Shown here: one piece after another, positions 57,070 to 64,000 of the stretch
Numbering within the stretch: the stretch's first letter is position 1
Layout: each line of letters opens with the position of its first letter
NCBI RefSeq assembly: GCF_051622035.1
Contig: NC_135359.1
Coordinates: 27,495,501 to 27,559,500, forward strand
Reading direction: 5' to 3'
DNA from: Arctopsyche grandis
Taxonomy: Eukaryota; Arthropoda; Insecta; Trichoptera; Hydropsychidae
DNA length: 64,000 bases
Notes under the pieces: model-generated
Told to the model about the DNA's origin: nothing
The model's input: the letters and a program-made list of their open reading frames with translations, nothing else
Databases searched by the model: none
Made by a program: the position numbers and the translations under genes

Positions 57070-57672
57070 TAATAGATATTTTAAGATACTAAATCATATA
57101 TACATAACTTTTTATGATAATCATAGAGAAAATATTCATACTATGTACTAATTCCACTAAAATAAACGTGCTACAATTTTATAAACAACACAATTCAAAT
57201 CGTTTGTGCTAGAAGAGTTGATTTTAAAATTGAATTTCATGAAACATATCATTCACCCGTGAAAATAGCGTGATATAAAATTTAAAATCAAAACGTTACT
57301 CTATGGATGTACTACTGAAATATTTTAAAAATCTAAAATAATTATATAAAGAATTTTTCAAATTCAAAACACAACCTCTGATAACTTACAATGCAACATT
57401 TGCATTTATAATTAACGCGTCAACAATTGGATAATTAACATAAGAATAAAATTAGCTTATACGACTACGTCTAATTGTCTGGTATGATTGACTTATGCAT
57501 ACATATATAATTTTATATTTTAAAGCTTTCAACGCTACCGTGATCTATATTTCATTCTTCATATTGAAAATTCGTGCTCAATAAGATGAAATGTTTATAA
57601 ATCTATAATGGCAATGATATCACAGCTAAGCACTAATTGCATGAAGACAAAACAGAATACGTGTTTCAAACA

Positions 57673-58823
57673 TCACACTTCAACTACGACGTGTGTGAAA
57701 AGTGCGTGTAGTTTCCTAGATTTTTCGATATATTTAAGTGAATTCAAACCGTCGGATAAGTATCTCATCCGTGCTGTCGCCAAGAGGTTATTTTTCATCG
57801 GACTAAAAAAAAGAGATAAACAGTTAATAACAATCGGCGATTCATACATGAATATCATAATAACAATTACCTAGCAACTTCAGGTTTGTGTCTCATCATT
57901 GTATATCTGCTAATAACCGGATCTAGCCTGCAAGGAATCAATTGAACGGCATCTAAGCGTTGATAGAAATCGTCATCTTCGGCTCCCCATCCATAGTAAT
58001 TATTGCTCATTCCGTTTGCAGTCACAAACTGATCAGCTAATATGGAGATAGCACCTCCGAACAATGATTCATATGGCAAATTAAACCTACGATAAAAATT
58101 TAAACATTACACCACCAGAAAATAACTAATTGATTGAAATAATATATGAAAATACCTGAATTTATCCAAGCTGGAAGACATGTGACGAGGTAGTTTCGTG
58201 CAAGCGTATATATTGTTACTTTTGATCGGCAGCAAGTCTACATCGTGCAAGACCAGACAAGGAAAGCCGTGCTTCATAGCAATAACAGCACCTATGTTTA
58301 ATAATTTAGCACGGTTGAATCCTTTCGTATCGTCTTGCTCTATGACGTAGATTCGGTAATGAATGTTCTGTTTTCTCAGGAAGATATGCATATGCGTTAA
58401 AAAGTCTTTCAACTGCCTGTCTCTATCTCTATAAGGCACGATTATAGCGGTACTGAACAGAGGTTTACAGTCGATGGGCACGTACTCTCCACCGACTTTG
58501 AGGTGTTCTGTCGTCAGAGTCGTCTCGTCCAACTCGGGCTGATATACCACGTCTGAATTGTCGTTAAGTATTTGTACGTAGTCGCACACCATTCTCGGTG
58601 GCAGCGACAGATTTTTGGACATTTTGGAGACGAGTGCATCCCAAACGTCGACTTGGTTTATGTACGGGTAGTGAGCTGCGAATCTACCGGGGTGGACGGA
58701 GAGAATTATCAAAAGAAATAAGGACACTATCAAAATGACTTTTAATAGTTTGATGGAGATCATTTTTATAGAAATTAGTTTCGCTACAGTAGAAGTAGTA
58801 ATGCAACTAGACAGTACGACCAT
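57673..58823 (-). CDS. Beta-1,4-N-acetylgalactosaminyl/galactosyltransferase, GT7 family, three exons
   Basis: Exons on minus 58823-58156, 58086-57871, 57802-57673 join in frame to 337 aa. A type II Golgi membrane protein: short cytosolic tail, membrane segment at about residues 26-42 (LLKVILIVSLFLLIILSV). Catalytic motifs: VPYRDRDRQL, HDVDLLP with the DVD metal site at 194-196, FNLPYESLFGGA, NGMSNNYYGWGAEDDD at 247-262, MMRH, and C-terminal LSDGLNSLKY. The residue before FGG (Leu231) is the one that is Tyr in vertebrate galactosyltransferases (Tyr289 of bovine beta4GalT1) and Ile/Leu in GalNAc transferases, so UDP-GalNAc use is predicted (beta4GalNAcT/BRE-4 type). Start at 58823 or the internal Met at 58763 are both possible. 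Confidence 0.9.
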
Positions 58824-58923
58824 TTATATAGGAACAGACGATATCTCAAGTGCATGCTTGAATCGGAATAAGATAATACGTGGTGTTGTATCATTTCAGA
58901 TGCCGATTGTGCTTCGACGACGT

Positions 58924-60557
58924 TAATATTTAACGTCAGTTAGTTAAGGTCTGGTCATAGTACTCAAGAATAGTGAGATCACTTTTAGGATTGGGGCATT
59001 AAATTGACAGATCGACACTGACAGTGACAGCCGGTTCGATATTCAGTCCTCGACATTCGACGGATACTGTCGCGCAGTGCTGCCACACGCTCCATTGCTT
59101 TTGACAATTCAATGTGATAATTGGTAATTGGATTATTCGTCACATTGCGGTGGTCACAAAGATAATTTTTGACATGAAAATCACGAATACCCAATATTCG
59201 GCACTCAAGTTCTCGTTAGTATGATGGACTTTTCGGCTGCCAGATGTTCCGGTATAGAGATTGTCCGAGCCAAAAACCCTCATGGTCGTTGGTTGTCCTC
59301 GTACGGCGTCGGCTTTTGTTTTCTCTCTTTTACACTGACCATCTGTCAGTCGCTCTAGATTCTCCCGTGGGTCCGGCGCCCGGTGATCCCGGTGCGGACC
59401 GCCAGATGCAGCGTCCCTCGTAAAAGCCGGCCTCGAACTAAGCCCCGAACTCTGGCCCCGTGATCCGCCCAAGTCTGATCACGGCGAGCGCTCATTGGCA
59501 TCATAGAAGCCCTCCGAGGAGTATGGCTTCTTCCATAGTCGTGCCTCACCGACTATGTCTACCGACTATGCTCGACCCAAGCCTCGAACACGGCGAGCTC
59601 TCAGACGCTCGTGAGACGCCGTCCGAGAAGGTCTTGGCGTGGCTGGTCTACCCTTCCTGACCAGCCACAGCCTACTCAATCCACAGCCTCCGCCATAAAG
59701 GGGCACAGGCGCCGAGAAACTCCCCGGCGCACCATCTACTCATCAATAAAAACGAGATCATAACCGTTACTCTTTTGTATAATTCCCCCACCCCGCACCG
59801 TTCCAGAGCGAGCTGAACGAGACGACGACACACAAAGCCATTGGTCACCCATACATATACACACATTACAGCTCCTGCAGCTATCGTTCAGAGATTTTAG
59901 TGACCGTGACGAGTGATTTGTGACCAGTAATCACTGAACTGAAATCACGATTCACGTGAATCACGTGACGGTACCCTTACCGTCTGATGTGAGAACCCCG
60001 AAACGTGGTTCTTCGAAGTGGAGGCGAGTTTTGTTGTCACGCATATCACCAGCGAAAGCACACGATACAGTAAGTAATCGCATGCTTGCTCCGTGAGGTG
60101 ATGACAGAAGCCCAGTACAGAAGCACAGCAAGCCCGTCGCAACGCGACCATTATTCCTACTTAAAGAAGGAAGTGAGAGGGATATTAGAAGTCGGCCGAC
60201 GACGGAAATGGTTCCCGGTAGTATGCACTAAATAGTGGCACAGTTTCGAGAAATTCTAATTTTCAAAGGTGCTCAAGAATAACCGGTGTAACAGAATTCC
60301 ACAAAAAAAAGTTAGCACCCTCGGATAACCCATCGACGCATTTTTGAGGAATTCTATTGCGTTAGTTCTTCTTGAGCATCTTTGAAAGTTTAGATGTCCC
60401 GAGAGTGCGGTTTTATCTGATTTATCTGTATTGCCAATGGTAATTGGATCATTAGTCACATTGCGGTGGTCACAAAGATAATTTTTGCTATGAAAATCGC
60501 GAATGCGGAATATTTGGCACTCGAGTTTTCGTTAGTATGATAGTTATCGTTAGTATG
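58924..60557. other. Upstream region of the GalNAcT gene, repeat-rich, no gene seen
   Basis: Contains a GC-rich block at about 59272-59880 laid out like an LTR (ATAAAGGGGCACAGG, then AATAAAAACGAG), but without clear ends, so only a possible retroelement fossil. Also two copies of a MITE interior (TCACATTGCGGTGGTCACAAAGA at 59140 and 60463) and an inverted pair around 60270/60380. Confidence 0.35.
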
Positions 60558-60840
60558 GGTTCGGTGATTACTAGTCAAATGTGAACCGGTCACAGGACAA
60601 CGGGTCACTCTAAATCGGTCACACGTGATCACCCGTCACACAAAAACTGGTCACACATGATCACCCGTCACACTGCAACTGGTCACACCCGAAAATTAGT
60701 CACGAAAAAACTAGTCACACCCAAAAACTTTCTCGTGACCAATTTTCAGGTGTGACCAGTTTTAGTGTGACCGATCTAGAGCGACCGGTTGTCCTGTGAC
60801 CGGTTCACATTTGACTAGTAATCACCGAGCTCAGAGATTT

Positions 60841-62557
60841 GGGGACGCGACAATTGGTGCAAGTCCAAAAGGTTCAACGACAAAATGTACCCGAAAATTA
60901 GTGCACTGACAAAATGTACCCGCGAAAAAAGGTTCACGCGACAAAATGTTCACGGAAATAATGTTCAAGCGACAAAATGTTCAAAAATCCTAAATTTTCC
61001 TATTTTAATGGAAAAAGTAACTTTTTATTGTATTATATTTATGGATGCATATGGTACTGTAGGAATCTCGTCATCGTCATCGTCATCGAAACATTCGAGA
61101 ATATTCCACAACAACAAACCACATTCTTTGCAGAACTCACACACGTAAACAACCCGTGCACTTCTTGGAATCAATCGCCAAATCCTTCGAGAATGATCCA
61201 CCCTTCACACTCGAGCGGAACAAAAACCAAACGACGCACACCTGCAGCCATTATATTCAACTCAGGCGGAACGGCGCCAAATCCTTCGAGAATGATCCAC
61301 CCTTCACACTCGAGCGGAACGAAACCCAGACGACGCACACCTGCAGCCATTATATTAAACTCAAGCGGAACGCCCCTACCAGTCGAGCAGAACCAAAACG
61401 GTCGAAACACGCCGCCACCATTAAACTACATCGAGCGGAACGGCGCCAATCATTCCAGAAAATTCTACCCCTCGACAAAAGCACATTCCTCGCTTACGCA
61501 TCAACAAACCACCACCATCGGTCAGGTGATTCCAGAAACACTATAAAAGGAGGTACAACCCAAACAACGCCAGTCGACCCACAGCATCAAGCGTCGACAC
61601 ACAGCACCAGACCAGTCGACTCACAGCAGCAAGCGTCGACACACAGCAGCAGACCAGTCGACATCCAGCTCCTGACCTGCCACCACTACACTACGCGGAC
61701 TTGGAAGATCAACCAGCCGAACGAGCCAGCAACACACTGCCGTATCCAGAGACCTTCCGAACATAGCCGAACGACGAGCCAGCAACACACTGCCGGCTCC
61801 AGAGACCTTCTGAACATAGCTGAATGCCGAGCCAGCGACACTCTACCATATCCAGAGACCGCTGAACGACATACTTTTGCCCACAAATATAATACCTTTG
61901 TACAACCATAGGCAAACAATAAAACTTTATAAAACAAGCACAACAGTGTTTCGTTAGGCTGGGATACGGTCAACACATCGCTACCCCGCCTACAGTACTT
62001 TTTATCGTATAGATCGCGGATGTTATTAAATTAGTATAAATTACAGGTGTTCTCAACCGCACCAACATATTCTTATTTAAATTCAACAATTACATTTTAA
62101 GCGAATGTCATTGTGACTCATTGAATATCATTTTAAGATGTCATTGAATTAGTTTAAATGTTAGGGGTTCTTAGCCGTATCCAATATTTACTTATTTAAA
62201 TTGAAAAAAAAAAAATTCTAAACTTATGAACTGCAGATTACATTGAATTAGTTTATATGGCAGGGCTTCTCAACCGTCTCCAAAATTTTCTTTATTTCAA
62301 ATGAATAATTTACTTTTTATCGTATACATCGCGGGCGTCATTAAATTAGTGTAAATGACAGGTGTTCTCAACCGTATGCAATATTTACTTATTTAAATTG
62401 AAAAATAATAATAATTTATAATTAACTTTAAAAATTTAGGATTTTTGAACATTATTTCCGTGGACATTTTGTCGCGGGTACATTTTGTCAGTGCACTAAT
62501 TTTCGGGTACATTTTGTCGTCGAACCTTTTGGACTTGCACCAATTGTCGTGTAACCC
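60841..62557. mobile_element. 1.7-kb inverted-repeat element with CGACAAAATGT motifs
   Basis: Ends GGGACGCGACAATTGGTGCA and its inverse TGCACCAATTGTCGTGTAACCC pair for about 120 bp, including repeated CGACAAAATGTACCCG and CGACAAAATGTTC units. AGAGATTT flanks both ends (60833-60840, 62558-62565). The right interior holds about four diverged copies of a 110-130 bp unit (GACAGGTGTTCTCAACCGTA). A solo LTR is inserted in it. No transposase seen. Confidence 0.68.
61058..61994 (+). mobile_element. Solo LTR, family B, longest variant (937 bp)
   Basis: TGTAGGAATCTCGTC to CCCGCCTACA, flanked by GTAC (61054-61057, 61995-61998). Extra tandem units near the start (CTTCGAGAATGATCCACCC type, about 100 bp each) and the ACGAGCCAGCAACACACTGC units near the end. 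AATAAA near 61918. Relative of 14446-15119. Confidence 0.75.
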
Positions 62558-62779
62558 AGAGATTTTAGTGACTTTTGCGACCAACGATCACCGAACCATT
62601 GTTAAATGCGTTGCGTGGGTGTGGCGAAAAGCGTGAGCGTAGATAGCGTGTGGCCGCAGAGTAAGCGTAGAGTCGAGCATCGGGCAACTCCAAACGTCAT
62701 GTTTGCGTTGGTCTCCGATCGGCTTCAGCATCAGCATCAGCATCAGCGTCAGCATCGGCGGGAGGATCGCGCGTAGCGA

Positions 62780-63010
62780 ATGAGGATGGGGGCGAGCGGC
62801 TCCGGCGATCCCGAGGGCGGGGGCGCCGAGTGCGGGGGCGGAGGGGTCGGGGGCGGAGGCGCCGGCACTCTGCTGGAGAGCATGTGTCGGGGCTGCATGC
62901 GTGAGGAGTCGCCGCTCGTCGACCTCTTCGCGGGCACCGACGACGCCACCTTCGCGGCCACCCTCACCCTCACCCTCGCCGACCTCTTCATGCTCTGCGC
63001 TCCCGTTCAG
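62780..63010 (+). CDS. First exon of a fifth ZAD-type gene (continues beyond the window)
   Basis: 77 codons ending phase 0 at CAG/GTGCTC. A Gly-rich leader (residues 1-34) is followed by MCRGCMREESPLVDLFAG, the first Cys pair of a ZAD, then TLADLFMLCAPVQ, the middle of the domain. The second Cys pair and any zinc fingers must lie in later exons beyond 64000. The leader is GC-rich, unlike the surrounding DNA. ATGs at 62780 and 62786 are both in frame. Confidence 0.7.
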
Positions 63011-64000
63011 GTGCTCACCTTTACCTCTTCATTTCTTTCAGAGGAACATCATTTCTATACACACATATCAACACTTTTATTCAGTTTCAAAAATACATCC
63101 TTGTTGACGTTCACGATTCAGCTGTTGATTTTGTACCTATCGGGCTATATTTACAATCTCAAGTCAAATAGTTGTCGTGTGTTGACTTTGACAGGGATTT
63201 TTTCCGTTGATCGATGGATCATTTTGCACGAAAGTAAATACGTTCATTTGTATACGAATACGAGTGATTTAAATCCATATATTATTTGCTGGGTAAATTA
63301 TTATTTTTTTTAAATCTTATATGATTGGTTTATACCAAATTTTATGAGTACAATTTTGTTTACATATATTTATTTAATAGATATATGTAAACATGCAAGT
63401 ATCGATTAATGCAATCACCCGCTGGCAACTCAATTATTCATGGGTCATATGTTGCTAACCACTGATCTAAACTACCATAAATCGTATGCAACTTTATATA
63501 CATTAAGATATTGATCATTTGATTATTGAATAACATTTTTTTAGTCCTCCTATTGTATTTTTAAATGGGTACGATTTAACTGTACATTGTGAAAGATACT
63601 TTGTATCTTGTGCATTAAAAATTTGCATTATTTTCGGTGCATTAAGCAATCTCGAACTGTGCATTGAAAAATATGAAACGATCATTCGAAATCATAGATT
63701 TTAGCATTTAGAATGGATATTGACAATTATTGTCAACTGTCAAAAGTGTTTACTTTTGTTTCTCACTAGTGAAATTATAATCTTAAATATATAAAACCAA
63801 CCCTAACCTAACCAAACCTTAAATAAAGAAAACCTAACTAAACGTTAGTTCGTATTTTGGTATTCGCGACATTGACAATGAAGTTCATCCGTCATTTTAA
63901 TGCACATTTCATTCACTTTTTAAGTAGCAAATATTCTTTTCAATGATCAAAGCAAACTTTCTAATGAAATCTGCATCCGTCATTTAGAAATGCACACAAA
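63011..64000. other. Intron of the ZAD-type gene, nothing else recognised
   Basis: AT-rich. A TGCATTAAAAATTTGCATTATT-like repeat and a CCCTAACCTAACC tract at about 63800 are present. No exon found before the window ends. Confidence 0.45.

Larger units (their letters stand above)
60558..62606. mobile_element. MULE-like MITE (GGTTCGG family) split by a large element
   Basis: GGTTCGGTGATTACTAG at 60558. A right-hand edge like AATCACCGAGCT occurs at 60831, and a further GATTTTAGTGACTTTTGCGACC...ATCACCGAACC end at 62606. The 60841-62557 element lies between. Confidence 0.5.

Noticed and set aside
57608-57874. 88-codon plus-strand ORF near the GalNAcT gene
   Set aside because: It overlaps the last exon of the minus-strand transferase in the opposite frame; a shadow.
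59272-59880. GC-rich block as a definite LTR
   Set aside because: It has an LTR-like order of TATA-like and polyadenylation motifs, but I could not find matching ends, a target duplication or a second copy in the window.

Overview
The window looks like insect nuclear DNA. It is AT-rich and has spliced genes with GT-AG introns. It holds five ZAD (zinc-finger associated domain) C2H2 genes, a family expanded in insects, and an Ana1-type centriole protein. Interspersed repeats are very dense. A holometabolous insect is likely; I cannot name the order from sequence alone. No bacterial, CRISPR or organelle features are present.

Layout: DCAF7/WDR68 (minus, 86-5765, nine exons); a long centriolar protein best matched to Ana1/CEP295 (plus, 7870-13586, six exons); spermidine synthase (plus, 18376-21508, three exons); a three-exon ZAD C2H2 gene (minus, 26020-27606); ATG10 (minus, 30618-31281, two exons); two intronless ZAD C2H2 paralogues on plus (34372-35886, 39550-41064) and a third on minus (42547-43965); an unrecognised polyproline/WH2-like gene (minus, 46213-46946, 3' end unresolved); MOSPD1-like MSP-domain protein (plus, 51453-56015, four exons); a GT7-family beta-1,4-GalNAc/galactosyltransferase (minus, 57673-58823, three exons); and the first exon of a fifth ZAD gene (plus, 62780-63010) that runs off the window. 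The genes are not a pathway. They are independent housekeeping genes plus a local ZAD-zinc-finger cluster made by duplication.

The other half is a layered repeat landscape: Mutator-like (MULE) MITEs with 9-bp target duplications, piggyBac-like TTAA MITEs, hAT, PIF/Harbinger, pogo and mariner remnants, LINE 3' ends, a tRNA-derived SINE family, foldback elements and three families of solo LTRs. Many are nested.

The most striking object is at 32283-33991. It is a MULE-like element, flanked by a 9-bp duplication (8/9 match), that carries two pieces of the 3' end of the neighbouring ZAD gene (34372-35886) in inverted orientation. This makes it an insect Pack-MULE. One captured piece keeps a 177-codon ORF of zinc fingers whose start codon was created at the junction between the two pieces.
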